Shown: positions 52,812 to 61,234 of the stretch, in pieces | Position numbering within the stretch: position 1 is the first letter of the stretch | Layout: every line of letters begins with the position of its first letter | From: Bacillus sp. FJAT-27264 | GTDB taxonomy: Bacteria > Bacillota > Bacilli > Paenibacillales > Paenibacillaceae | Length of the DNA: 64,000 bases | Direction: 5' to 3' | NCBI RefSeq assembly: GCF_001682855.1 | Contig: NZ_MAQW01000023.1 | Coordinates: 674,137 to 738,136, forward strand | Made by a program: the position numbers and the translations under genes | Notes under the pieces: model-generated | Database searches by the model: none | The model's input: the letters and a program-made list of their open reading frames with translations, nothing else | Told to the model about the DNA's origin: nothing

Positions 52812-54233
52812 ATGCGGAAAAGTAAAATTGTATGTACGATCGGTCCTGCTAGTGAATCGTTGGAGAATATCAAAAAATTGATTTTGGCTGGTATGAATGT
52901 AGCCCGTCTGAACTTCTCCCACGGCGATTTCGAAGAGCACGGAAACCGGATTAAAACCATCCGTCAAGCATCTGCGGAACTGAACAAAACGGTTGCAATC
53001 CTGCTCGATACCAAAGGACCGGAGATTCGCACAGGCAAGCTGGAAGTAGAACCTATTGAACTGGTACAAGACGAGTATCTGACATTGACTACGGAAGAAA
53101 TCTTGGGCAACCAAAGCCGTATCTCTATCACATACAGCGAACTTCCTAACGATGTTCAAGTGGGTTCCACAATTCTGATCGACGACGGCCTGATCGGCTT
53201 GACTGTTGTCGACATTCAAGGCACAGAAATCAAGACCCGTATTGTCAACGGCGGAACGATTAAGAGCAAGAAAGGTGTTAACGTGCCTGGAGTTGCTATC
53301 TCGTTGCCTGGTATTACGGAAAAAGACACCAACGATATCATTTTTGGGATCGAGCAGGACATTGATTTTATCGCCGCTTCCTTCGTTCGCAAAGCTAGCG
53401 ACGTTCTGGAAATCCGCGAGTTGCTTGAGAAGCACAACGCTTCCCACATCCAAATCATTTCCAAAATCGAAAACCAACAAGGTGTTGACAACCTTGATGA
53501 AATTTTGGCAGCTTCCGACGGCCTGATGGTTGCCCGTGGCGACCTAGGTGTGGAAATCCCTGCTGAAGATGTGCCATTGGCTCAAAAGCTGATGATCAAA
53601 AAATGCAACGTGGCTGGCAAACCAGTTATCACAGCTACCCAAATGCTGGATTCCATGCAACGTAACCCGCGTCCTACCCGCGCTGAAGCGAGTGACGTAG
53701 CAAACGCGATCTTCGACGGAACGGATGCAATCATGCTCTCCGGCGAAACTGCTGCAGGGAAATATCCAGTTGAATCTGTACTGACTATGTCCCGTATTGC
53801 TGAGAAAGCGGAATCCGCGCTGGATTACCGTGAAATCTTCAATAAACAACAATTTGCACAAGAAACAACTGTAACTGAAGCGATCAGCCAATCCGTTGCG
53901 ATCTCCGCTCTGGATCTGAACGCTAAGGCAATCATTTCTTCCACGGTAACTGGTCATACTGCACGTGTAGTTTCCAAATACCGTCCAAAAGCACCTATCA
54001 TTGCCGTGACAACTCAAGAGAGAACTATGCGTCAATTGTCTCTGGTATGGGGCGTTACACCGGTTTACGGACAAGTAGCAACTTCTACGGACGAGCTACT
54101 TGAAACAGCACTTAAAGGTGGTAAAGATTCCGGTCTGGTACAAGGCGGCGATCTCGTCGTGATTACTGCTGGTATTCCACTGGGCCGTTCCGGTTCCACA
54201 AACCTGGTTAAAGTGAGCCAAATTCCTAACTAA
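52812..54233 (+). CDS. pyk: Pyruvate kinase, short form
   Basis: This is a 473-residue glycolytic enzyme that makes pyruvate and ATP from phosphoenolpyruvate. Catalytic elements are RLNFSHGDFEEH, ILLDTKGPEIRTG, the MVARGDLGVEIP metal site and VITATQMLDSM. The protein ends at GRSGSTNLVKVSQIPN, the end of the usual core, and lacks the extra C-terminal PEP-binding-like domain found in Bacillus subtilis and Geobacillus Pyk (about 585 residues). The codon use (many -AC, -CT ends) suggests high expression. Its own promoter and terminator make it a single gene. Confidence 0.96.
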   Translation: MRKSKIVCTIGPASESLENIKKLILAGMNVARLNFSHGDFEEHGNRIKTIRQASAELNKTVAILLDTKGPEIRTGKLEVEPIELVQDEYLTLTTEEILGNQSRISITYSELPNDVQVGSTILIDDGLIGLTVVDIQGTEIKTRIVNGGTIKSKKGVNVPGVAISLPGITEKDTNDIIFGIEQDIDFIAASFVRKASDVLEIRELLEKHNASHIQIISKIENQQGVDNLDEILAASDGLMVARGDLGVEIPAEDVPLAQKLMIKKCNVAGKPVITATQMLDSMQRNPRPTRAEASDVANAIFDGTDAIMLSGETAAGKYPVESVLTMSRIAEKAESALDYREIFNKQQFAQETTVTEAISQSVAISALDLNAKAIISSTVTGHTARVVSKYRPKAPIIAVTTQERTMRQLSLVWGVTPVYGQVATSTDELLETALKGGKDSGLVQGGDLVVITAGIPLGRSGSTNLVKVSQIPN

Positions 54234-54275
54234 TAAAGCTGTGTGGGGCTTGCCCCTACCGCAGGTTGATCCATG

Positions 54276-54312
54276 TCAAAAAGCAATGGTGCATGCACCA
54301 TTGCTTTTTTTT
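54276..54312 (+). terminator. Terminator after pyk
   Basis: AAAAGCAATGGTGCA pairs with TGCACCATTGCTTTT and is followed by more Ts. Confidence 0.9.
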
Positions 54313-54376
54313 CAGAAGTATAACCCCATATGCATGGGGTTATTTTCACGTCCGGATTGCTATGATTTGTGGTATT

Positions 54377-55141
54377 CTAGTGGGGCCGATGTCTAGGAAT
54401 GGAACGAGATCGAACGGGACTGCCCATACAGGCAGAGGGGCTTTTGTGCGGGTAGATTCTTCTAACGGTAAAAGCATCGCCGCAGGCGCTGGGGCAGGTA
54501 GGTACAGCAATCGTGATCTTGTTCTGGACCATAATCCCTCCCTGGACCGGTGTGAGCTTCGCTCTTTTACCGTTGATCCGGCACCGATTGAAGGAAACCC
54601 GGCTTACACGGGCGAGCGCCGCAATTCGTCCGCCAACCTGTGGGGCTTCTAGAATCCATTCGGCGGAGCTTTGTGGTCCGGTATAGCACTGGTGAGTCCG
54701 AAAGGTCCACTTTCGGCTCAGATTACGAAGCGTGATGCACCATTTGGTACGGCTGATCTTGACGATGCTGGCCTGCATGGCATCGCCGGGTGATACCGGT
54801 AGCGGAATAATAGTCTCAAATGCCGGTAGAATTTCCCACCAGGCATAATAATGTGCTTTGCCATTCTCGAAGGTATGACCTGTCCCGGTCTGAATCAGGT
54901 TGCTGTTCCCGAAGCCGTCAATGCCAATCCAGGCAGACGAATAGGCTGAACGCGCGGAGGGCTTAACAAAGGGAACATGCCATTCGCCGGAAATCCGGTG
55001 ATAGGCGCCTCTTTTTCCTCTGAGCGCATACCCGCTCCAGTTACTGGAGGACCAGCCGAATCCCTTGCTGCGGGCATGTGATGTAGTGTTTTTATCCTTA
55101 ATACAGGGCTGATGGCGCTTGACAGAAACGCTATGATTCAT
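54377..55141 (-). CDS. G1 family glutamic endopeptidase (eqolisin-like)
   Basis: This is a 254-residue beta-sandwich peptidase of family G1, in which a Gln and a Glu form the active site. SSNWSGYAL and SAYSSAWIGIDGFGNSNLIQ (about 84-103) carry the region with the catalytic Gln, and SSAEWILEAP (about 180-189) carries the Glu. G1 peptidases are best known from fungi and are acid-active; a few bacteria have them. ATG 55141 follows AAGGTGG; the 54 upstream codons in frame are non-coding. No obvious signal peptide is seen, and the C-terminus is rich in Arg, Pro and Ser. It is a single gene divergent from an MFS gene. Confidence 0.82.
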   Translation of the reverse strand: MNHSVSVKRHQPCIKDKNTTSHARSKGFGWSSSNWSGYALRGKRGAYHRISGEWHVPFVKPSARSAYSSAWIGIDGFGNSNLIQTGTGHTFENGKAHYYAWWEILPAFETIIPLPVSPGDAMQASIVKISRTKWCITLRNLSRKWTFRTHQCYTGPQSSAEWILEAPQVGGRIAALARVSRVSFNRCRINGKRAKLTPVQGGIMVQNKITIAVPTCPSACGDAFTVRRIYPHKSPSACMGSPVRSRSIPRHRPH

Positions 55142-55242
55142 AGATTCACCACCTTCATTGGTTCTGTTGTATCTAATGCACCAAAGAAATATGAGGCATG
55201 GGTGTTCCGTTAAAAATAGGATGGAGAGGACTTTTGGCATAC

Positions 55243-56418
55243 ATGGAAAAACTTCTGAAGCTGCGCAGCTTCTATCTCTTTTTGGGGCTGGCTGGCGGCT
55301 CATTCGGCTCGTATCTCACGCTGCTGCTCGTCCACAACGGGCTTGACAGCAGTCAGATTGGCATGTTGATGGCCACTGGCACCTTGATCGCCATTGTGAT
55401 CCAGCCGATGTGGGGCATTATTTCCGACCGGTATAACCAGACACGGCTTGTGCTTATCCTAAGTGTAGCTGTACCGGCGGTGTTGGCAGTCTTTTACCAG
55501 TCCGAATATTTCTTTGTACTGCTCCTGGTATATACGATTGCCACGATATTCTCCTCCACACAGGCCCCTATCGCCGATTCTTACGCCATTGCGGCAGCGA
55601 ACAGGGTAGGATCAAGCTATGGTAGCATTCGCCTCATGCTGAGCATAGGAGCCGCTCTAGGAGGTTATCTGGGTGGCAGATATATCACGGCGTTCTCTGT
55701 GTCTACGATCTGGTTGCCGTTTATGCTGTTCAATCTCGTTGCAGTCCTGATTGCCCTGACCCTGCCTAAGCAAGCTGAGGAGAATCACATGATGAGCCAG
55801 TCCTTCTCCCAAGGAGTGCGCAAGCTGCTCGGTAACAGGGTATTTCTGGTCTTTCTTGGCGGTAGTTTTCTCGTCAATCAGACGATGGCTGCGTTCGGAA
55901 CCTATTTCGTACTTGCTTTTAAAACAGTCGGCGGCTCCACCAGCTCTGCCGGTATTGCCTTGTTTATTGCCTCTGTCACCAATGTGCCGTCTATGCTGTA
56001 TGCCTCCAAGGTGATCCGCAGGCTGGGCCGGGAACGCACACTACTGATTGGGGCGCTGATTTATGTGCTGCGCTGGGGCATTCAGGTGGCGTTTCCGTAT
56101 CCGTCAGTCATGATCGGCGTACAGGTGCTGCATGGGTTATCGTTTGGCCTGTTCTATATTTCAGCAGTGGAATATGTATCACAGATTACGTCGGCAGACA
56201 TGCAGGCCACAGGGCAAAGTGTGTTCAGCATGGTTTTCTCTGGATTTGCCGGGATCGTGGGCAACTTGTTGAACGGATTCCTGTTGAATCAGGGCGGGGT
56301 CATGGCGATGAATATAGCTTGTATGGTGAGCTCTGCGGCAGGCGCAGTTCTGCTTATTTATGTATCGAGAAGTGCGCGGCGGAACAACAATATACCCGCA
56401 AAGGGGCTCGGCACCTGA
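55243..56418 (+). CDS. MFS transporter, MFS_1-like (YwbF/PPP-type)
   Basis: This is a 391-residue membrane transporter with about 12 helices. SFYLFLGLAGGSFGSYLTLLL-type sequence and QIGMLMATGTLIAIVIQPMWG near the N-terminus are characteristic of the phenylpropionate/nucleoside permease branch (MFS_1_like), and IISDRYNQTRLVL gives motif A. ATG 55243 follows AGAGGA at 12 bases; the earlier ATG at 55198 is less well served, so the start is uncertain. It lies ahead of a thioesterase and fxsA, 41 bases apart, and may be co-transcribed. Substrate unknown. Confidence 0.86.
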   Translation: MEKLLKLRSFYLFLGLAGGSFGSYLTLLLVHNGLDSSQIGMLMATGTLIAIVIQPMWGIISDRYNQTRLVLILSVAVPAVLAVFYQSEYFFVLLLVYTIATIFSSTQAPIADSYAIAAANRVGSSYGSIRLMLSIGAALGGYLGGRYITAFSVSTIWLPFMLFNLVAVLIALTLPKQAEENHMMSQSFSQGVRKLLGNRVFLVFLGGSFLVNQTMAAFGTYFVLAFKTVGGSTSSAGIALFIASVTNVPSMLYASKVIRRLGRERTLLIGALIYVLRWGIQVAFPYPSVMIGVQVLHGLSFGLFYISAVEYVSQITSADMQATGQSVFSMVFSGFAGIVGNLLNGFLLNQGGVMAMNIACMVSSAAGAVLLIYVSRSARRNNNIPAKGLGT

Positions 56419-56459
56419 CGCCAGCGTATTTTATTAAATAGAGAGAGGAGCATTTCCTT

Positions 56460-56996
56460 ATGGCTTCACGTGATCTGGGGACATCCAGCCCTTGGTACGG
56501 GACGGTTTTCCGTGTCCGTTATCAGGAAACTGATCAAATGCGCGTGGTCTATCATGCCAATTACTTGAACTGGTTCGAGACCGGCCGTACGGAGATGTTT
56601 CGCCAGCTTGGCTTTACGTACCGGGATCTTGAAGATAGAGGGGTGCTGCTACCCGTCACCTCCGCAGATTTGCAATTTAAAAGTCCGGCGCGCTATGATG
56701 ATCTTATTCTCGTGTACGCGCGCCTGACGACCTTTTCTCAGCTGAGAGTCGTCTATGAATATGAAATTCGGCGGCTGCCTAAGGAAGGGAGTAATTCTGT
56801 CGGTAATCCTGACTTTTATGTAGGGATGAAGGCGCCGCTTTATGCGGGTGATCACCCCGGTGAACTGCTGGTTACAGGCTCTACAAGCCATGTCTGGCTG
56901 AACCGGGAATGGAAGCCTACAAGGCTGGACAGAGCCCTTCCGGAGCTGTTTCATGCGATTACAGGGACGCTGCGGGAAAAGGGGGGATCATTATGA
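56460..56996 (+). CDS. Acyl-CoA thioesterase, 4HBT (YbgC-like)
   Basis: This is a 178-residue hotdog-fold thioesterase. FRVRYQETDQMRVVYHANYLNWFETGR (start of this stretch at about residue 17) includes the 4HBT signature with Asp in YxxTDxMxVVYHANY, the catalytic residue of the YbgC branch. It cleaves acyl-CoA thioesters, but chain length cannot be read. GAGGAG precedes the ATG. Its TGA overlaps the ATG of fxsA (ATGATG), so the two are coupled. Confidence 0.88.
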   Translation: MASRDLGTSSPWYGTVFRVRYQETDQMRVVYHANYLNWFETGRTEMFRQLGFTYRDLEDRGVLLPVTSADLQFKSPARYDDLILVYARLTTFSQLRVVYEYEIRRLPKEGSNSVGNPDFYVGMKAPLYAGDHPGELLVTGSTSHVWLNREWKPTRLDRALPELFHAITGTLREKGGSL

Positions 56997-57391
56997 TGAG
57001 GAACAAATGGCTATGGGCTGCATTATTTATTATCCCGGCCGTGGAATTATTCGGGTTTATCTATGTTGCAGATTTTCTCGGCGCACCCAAAACATTGCTG
57101 CTGATGCTGACAACCTCAGTGATCGGCCTTGTGATGATGCGATTTGAAGGAAAGAAAGTGCTGCAGGACAGCAAACGGCATGTGGAGGAGGGGCGTGTCC
57201 CCGGCCGCACCATGCTGGACGGCTTATGTATTTTTTTCGGCGGGCTGATGTTGATTCTGCCGGGCTTCATCACCGATGTGATTGGTTTTACACTGGTGTT
57301 TCCGTTGACCCGGCCGTTATATCGGACCTTTCTCCTGCGATGGATTGAGAAAAAAATGAAGAACGGCACCTTCACATATTACCGCCGATAA
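56993..57391 (+). CDS. fxsA: FxsA family membrane protein
   Basis: This is a 132-residue membrane protein with three helices. KWLWAALFIIPAVELFGFIY opens the fold, VIGLVMMRFEGKKVLQDSKR follows, and GGLMLILPGFITDVIGFTL is the signature of FxsA. In E. coli FxsA relieves F-plasmid exclusion of phage T7; its normal job is unknown. GGGGGG precedes the ATG, which overlaps the thioesterase stop. In Bacillus the homologue (YtzA/YtwI region) is also near pyk and citZ. Confidence 0.9.
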   Translation: MMRNKWLWAALFIIPAVELFGFIYVADFLGAPKTLLLMLTTSVIGLVMMRFEGKKVLQDSKRHVEEGRVPGRTMLDGLCIFFGGLMLILPGFITDVIGFTLVFPLTRPLYRTFLLRWIEKKMKNGTFTYYRR

Positions 57392-57538
57392 TCGGTTTGG
57401 CTTGACGGGCTGTGCGTAGAAGAACGCATAGTCCGTAAGTCTGATCATTCGTTGTAAATGAAGCAGGAGAAGAAAAGATAAAAGTAATAGGCATTAGTTG
57501 TAATTACGTACCACTCATAAAATGAATTTTGCGCGTGC

Positions 57539-57584
57539 AAAAGGCCCCCATCCTCCAGAATTGTGGAAGAACGGGGGCCTTTTG
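57539..57584 (+). terminator. Hairpin 150 bases after fxsA
   Basis: AAAAGGCCCCC pairs with GGGGGCCTTTT with an inner CCTCCA/TGGAAG pairing. It probably ends the MFS-thioesterase-fxsA operon. Confidence 0.75.
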
Positions 57585-57760
57585 TTCAGAATCCGTGAGT
57601 TTCTTTTTTATAAGAGCAGATTTCGAGACAAATGAAGTGAGATTAATATTCAAAAAGAGGACCACGTCTTGTTTGGGTGAAGTTAGGACTTTAGGACGCA
57701 AGTTTCCTATTTCCTGTACCTCTATTTTAACAACGAAAAGTGGACTACCTTCTCAAATAA

Positions 57761-57942
57761 GAGCATTTTTGTACCCTATTTTTCTGAAAAATAAGTAAAT
57801 GAGGGAACTAAGGGCATTATTGTATCTTATATTCGAGAAATCATGCTGAAAGGGGCTATTGTTGAAGAATTAAGGTACAATATTGCCTCTAATCCCCGTC
57901 TAACCCATAGCTGCAAAATATTTAAGGTACAAAAATGCCTTT
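57761..57942. repeat. Four short repeats spaced about 52 bp
   Basis: Units at about 57761, 57812, 57864 and 57916 share the core GGCATTWTTGTACCTTA. The first two read on the plus strand, the last two on the minus strand. Spacing is about 51, 52 and 52 bases. Confidence 0.6.
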
Positions 57943-58166
57943 AATTATGTTTCGGAAACTCTTATTATAGATTCATCGCCTGACCTAAGAATCGATGCCG
58001 ATCCGGTAGGATAGCACTTTGGGTTGCTCTTGCCTCCAGATTCCTTACATTTTACCGCTTGTAGTGGTTTGAATCTAGAGAAAAACTATGTTGCGGCTGG
58101 ATTTCCTATAGAAACCCTTCAAGCGATCGCTTTCGCCCCCACAGTTTCCCATTACTATTCTCAAAC

Positions 58167-58202
58167 TCCGATCTCCACCCCCGATCTCCACCCCCGATCT
58201 CA
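58167..58202. repeat. 13-bp tandem repeat
   Basis: CCGATCTCCACCC occurs twice in a row and a third partial copy (CCGATCTC) follows. Confidence 0.75.
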
Positions 58203-58374
58203 TGCCTCATCCATCTTTCCGTAGTATTCCCGGTTTACCGCAGCATACCCCAAGTTCCTGAGCATACCCCGCACTCCTAAGCATCCTACACTTTCCTCAT
58301 CGTTTCTTTCCATTCCTACTTCATTTTCATCCTATCATTTACTTTGCACGCTCTGAGACTGCTTGCCTTCATTG

Positions 58375-58509
58375 GCCGGTCAGTGACTATGGTTCGCATA
58401 TGCTGGGCATTAGCCTGCAACAACTCTCATCCACCGGAACCAGCCCGTGATTATGTCTCGCATGTGCTGTGGGCATTAGCCTAACGATTCATATTCACCG
58501 GAGCCGGCC
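58375..58509. repeat. Imperfect direct repeat of about 65 bp
   Basis: Both halves contain GTGA-TATG-TCGCAT-TGCT, GGGCATTAGCCT and CACCGGA-CC. The second copy runs into the last codons of the convergent ytvI gene, which starts from 58495 here. Confidence 0.6.
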
Positions 58510-59610
58510 GCTGACAATATAATTATGCAACACATGGAAAACGCCGGCCCGATTGAAGGCATTCCACGTCACAAGGATGACAGGGCTGAGTATCAGTCCT
58601 AGCATCCCAAACAGTTGAAGGCCGGCGAACATACCGATCAGCATAGCGAGCGGATCAAGCCCGACACTGCTGGCGAGGACTTTCGGCTCCAGCACCTGGC
58701 GGGTAATGAGAATGATCCCGTAGAGCACCGACAGCCCGATACCGAGTGCCAGATTGCCGGTCATGTAGGAATAGACCAACCAGGGGATCATGACGATGCC
58801 CACCCCGAGATAGGGAAGCAAATCGACAATACCGATCATGAGTCCGATAGCAAACGCTGACTTCACACCCAGCACTACTAAACCGGCAATGACAATAACT
58901 GCGGTGATAGAGATCAGGATAAACTGAGCCCTAATATAGCCGAACAGGGCCTTGCGCAGATCCTGCCAAATATCCGAGACGGGCTTTAGCAGCGGCGCAG
59001 GTAACCATTTGGTTATTCGACCGTTATGACGCTCCCAGCTGGTACTGAGGAAGAACGCAGCCAGAACCACCACAACGGTAATCGTACCGACGCTGGGCAG
59101 GGCGGAAATCAATTTCAGAATGACGTTGAAGAAGCCTGTCACGAGTTGGGTCACAGCATACCCGACCGTTTCAGTGGTACGGCTGATGTTGCTGTCGATG
59201 GTGGCGTGATAGCCGGGATTGTCCTGATAGAACTGGTTGATTTGGTTGATAATATTCTGAATACTGGCGTTGCGGCCCCAGGACAGCAGCAGTTCCCGCC
59301 ACTGGTCAGTATGTAAATTAAAGGTCTGCAGCAGCACGATCAGTTCCTTAACGAGCCGGGTAATCAGTGCGGTCAGTACCAGAGCGGTACCTCCAATATA
59401 AAATAGCAGGGACAGCGAGACAGCAAGCCAGCCAGGAAGCCTTAGATCCTTAAGCAAAAGTACCAGCGGGTGCATGATAAAGGCAAGCAGCCAAGCCAGC
59501 AGCAGAGGGTAGAGGAGGGGGAGCAGGACGTAGGCGGCCAGCACCAAGATGGCGGCAGCCAGGACTACCCACAGGCCGCGCAGGACTCTTTTTAGCACCA
59601 GACGGTCCAT
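58495..59610 (-). CDS. ytvI: AI-2E family transporter, sporulation membrane protein YtvI
   Basis: This is a 371-residue integral membrane protein with about eight helices. It belongs to the AI-2E/PerM family, whose YtvI branch in Bacillus is linked to sporulation. Sequences LLYPLLLAWLLAFIMHPLV, VVVLAAFFLSTSWERHNGRI and LGVGIVMIPWLVYSYMTGN are typical. ATG 59610 follows a perfect AAAGGAGG; 54 in-frame codons upstream are non-coding. It is divergent from citZ, as I recall for Bacillus neighbourhoods. A small GCAAGG/CCTTGC hairpin at 59635-59650 lies just ahead of the ribosome site. Confidence 0.9.
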   Translation of the reverse strand: MDRLVLKRVLRGLWVVLAAAILVLAAYVLLPLLYPLLLAWLLAFIMHPLVLLLKDLRLPGWLAVSLSLLFYIGGTALVLTALITRLVKELIVLLQTFNLHTDQWRELLLSWGRNASIQNIINQINQFYQDNPGYHATIDSNISRTTETVGYAVTQLVTGFFNVILKLISALPSVGTITVVVVLAAFFLSTSWERHNGRITKWLPAPLLKPVSDIWQDLRKALFGYIRAQFILISITAVIVIAGLVVLGVKSAFAIGLMIGIVDLLPYLGVGIVMIPWLVYSYMTGNLALGIGLSVLYGIILITRQVLEPKVLASSVGLDPLAMLIGMFAGLQLFGMLGLILSPVILVTWNAFNRAGVFHVLHNYIVSGRLR

Positions 59611-60009
59611 ATTTGTTACCTCCTTTCCTCTGGCGCAAGGGTAACCTTGCAGGATGGGAATGCTCGTACTATGTATATTCATGGAGCAATGATAAAGACT
59701 AAAAACAGCAGATGAGAAGGATGCAAACTCGCCCTTATACACTGAAAGCGCAATCATGAAACATCGTTTCATATTTATTTTTCTATCTCTCCGATAAAAT
59801 CATTTGATGCGCGGGTAAGCTTCCACGTTGTTCACATAACCGTCAAAATCCGTTATGATGATAATATGATGTACTTCGAGGCGTTTCTTTTCTCCGCATA
59901 AGACCGTTTTTAATGTCTTTTTTACCTAATGTTTTAATCCTTCAAATTGTAAATGTTTTCATGAACCCCAATGGCATTTATACCCTTGTTGGCAAAGGAG
60001 AGATGTACT
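59611..60009. promoter_or_regulatory. Regulatory gap between ytvI and citZ, with citZ promoter
   Basis: The best sigma-A match reading toward citZ is TTCACA (59831-59836), a 17-bp spacer and TATGAT (59854-59859). The leader after it is about 145 bases and has no clear riboswitch fold. The left half is ytvI upstream DNA, AT-rich, with no gene seen. Confidence 0.55.
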
Positions 60010-61122
60010 ATGACAGCTATCAAAGGCCTGGAAGGCATCGTCGCAACCACTTCTTCCATCAGCTCAATTGTGGATGGTGTGCTCACGTACCGCGGGTACG
60101 ATATTGACGATCTTGCGGAACATGCTACTTTTGAAGAAACCGCTTTTTTGCTATGGTTTGGCAAGCTACCGACAGCCGCTGAGCTGCAGGTGTTGCAGCG
60201 TGATCTTAGTGCATTCGCACCGGTTCCGGAGCAGGTTATTGCCCAGATGAAGCTGTATCCCAAAGATACTAACACAATGGCTGCACTGCGCTCTGCAGTC
60301 TCCAGCCTCGCTCTGTATGATGAGTCTGCGGACGATATGAGTCGTGAAGCCAACCGAATCAAGGCGGTGAAGCTGCAGGCACAGATTCCGACTCTCGTTG
60401 CTGCGCTGTCACGTATCCGCAAAGGGCTGGAGCCTGTAGCGCCGAAGGAAGGCGTCTCGGTAGCCGAGAACTTCCTGTATATGCTCCGTGGTCAGGACCC
60501 GGATGAGATTTCTGTTAAAGCGCTGGACACTGCGCTGGTGCTGCATGCCGATCATGAGCTCAATGCGTCCACCTTTGCTGGCCGTGTGACTGTAGCAACG
60601 CTTTCCGACATCTATTCCGGCGTTACCTCCGCGATCGGTGCCTTGAAAGGCCCGCTGCACGGTGGTGCGAACGAAGCCGTTATGAAGATGCTGGAGGAGA
60701 TTGGCGGTATTGAATCCGTAGAGCCTTACGTGCGTGGCAAGCTGGAGCGTCGGGAGAAGATTATGGGCTTCGGGCACCGTGTTTACAAGAACGGAGATCC
60801 TCGCGCCAAGCACCTGATGAAGATGTCCCGGGAGCTTGGAACGATGAAAGGCAACACTGAACTGTACGAAATGTCAGTGAAGATCGAAGAATTGATCACC
60901 GGCGAGAAGGGTCTGAGACCTAACGTCGATTTCTATTCCGCTTCCGTCTATACCCAGCTGGGCATTGAGCGTGAACTGTTCACGCCGATCTTTGCCATCA
61001 GCCGGACATCGGGATGGACAGCGCATATCCTGGAGCAATATGAGGATAACCGCCTGATTCGTCCGCGTGCAGAGTACACGGGTCTGCTAGAGCAGACATA
61101 TGTTCCGGTCGACGAAAGATAG
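60010..61122 (+). CDS. citZ: Citrate synthase
   Basis: This is a 370-residue type II-like small citrate synthase that condenses oxaloacetate and acetyl-CoA. Catalytic elements: LVLHADHELNASTFAGRV (first His), GPLHGGANEAVMKML (second His), GFGHRVYKNGDPRAKHL and PNVDFYSASVYTQLG (Asp). ATG 60010 follows AAAGGAGAG. It is the first of three TCA genes citZ, icd, mdh, the same order as in Bacillus. A weak hairpin after it may lower read-through into icd. Confidence 0.96.
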   Translation: MTAIKGLEGIVATTSSISSIVDGVLTYRGYDIDDLAEHATFEETAFLLWFGKLPTAAELQVLQRDLSAFAPVPEQVIAQMKLYPKDTNTMAALRSAVSSLALYDESADDMSREANRIKAVKLQAQIPTLVAALSRIRKGLEPVAPKEGVSVAENFLYMLRGQDPDEISVKALDTALVLHADHELNASTFAGRVTVATLSDIYSGVTSAIGALKGPLHGGANEAVMKMLEEIGGIESVEPYVRGKLERREKIMGFGHRVYKNGDPRAKHLMKMSRELGTMKGNTELYEMSVKIEELITGEKGLRPNVDFYSASVYTQLGIERELFTPIFAISRTSGWTAHILEQYEDNRLIRPRAEYTGLLEQTYVPVDER

Positions 61123-61123
61123 G

Positions 61124-61151
61124 GCGGCCTTGCAGGCCGCTCCTCTCTTTT
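61124..61151 (+). terminator. Weak hairpin between citZ and icd
   Basis: GCGGCCT pairs with AGGCCGC on a 3-base loop and is followed by TCCTCTCTTTT. It may act as a partial terminator inside the operon. Confidence 0.5.
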
Positions 61152-61234
61152 AGTAGAATTAGAGCCAAGCGTACGCGCCGTAATTTTTAAAGTATATGAT
61201 TGATATCACACAATATTGGGAGGAGTACAAACAA

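Larger units (their letters stand above)
57585..58494. other. Intergenic region without credible genes
   Basis: About 900 bases with no supportable coding frame. It holds four short repeats with about 52-base periodicity (57761-57942), a 13-bp tandem repeat (58167-58202) and a long direct repeat (58375-58509). Confidence 0.6.

Noticed and set aside
57529..57798. 89-codon open frame after fxsA
   Set aside because: It starts inside a terminator hairpin and its protein has no pattern.
58024..58224. 66-codon open frame in the fxsA-ytvI gap
   Set aside because: It overlaps the 13-bp tandem repeat and has no ribosome site.
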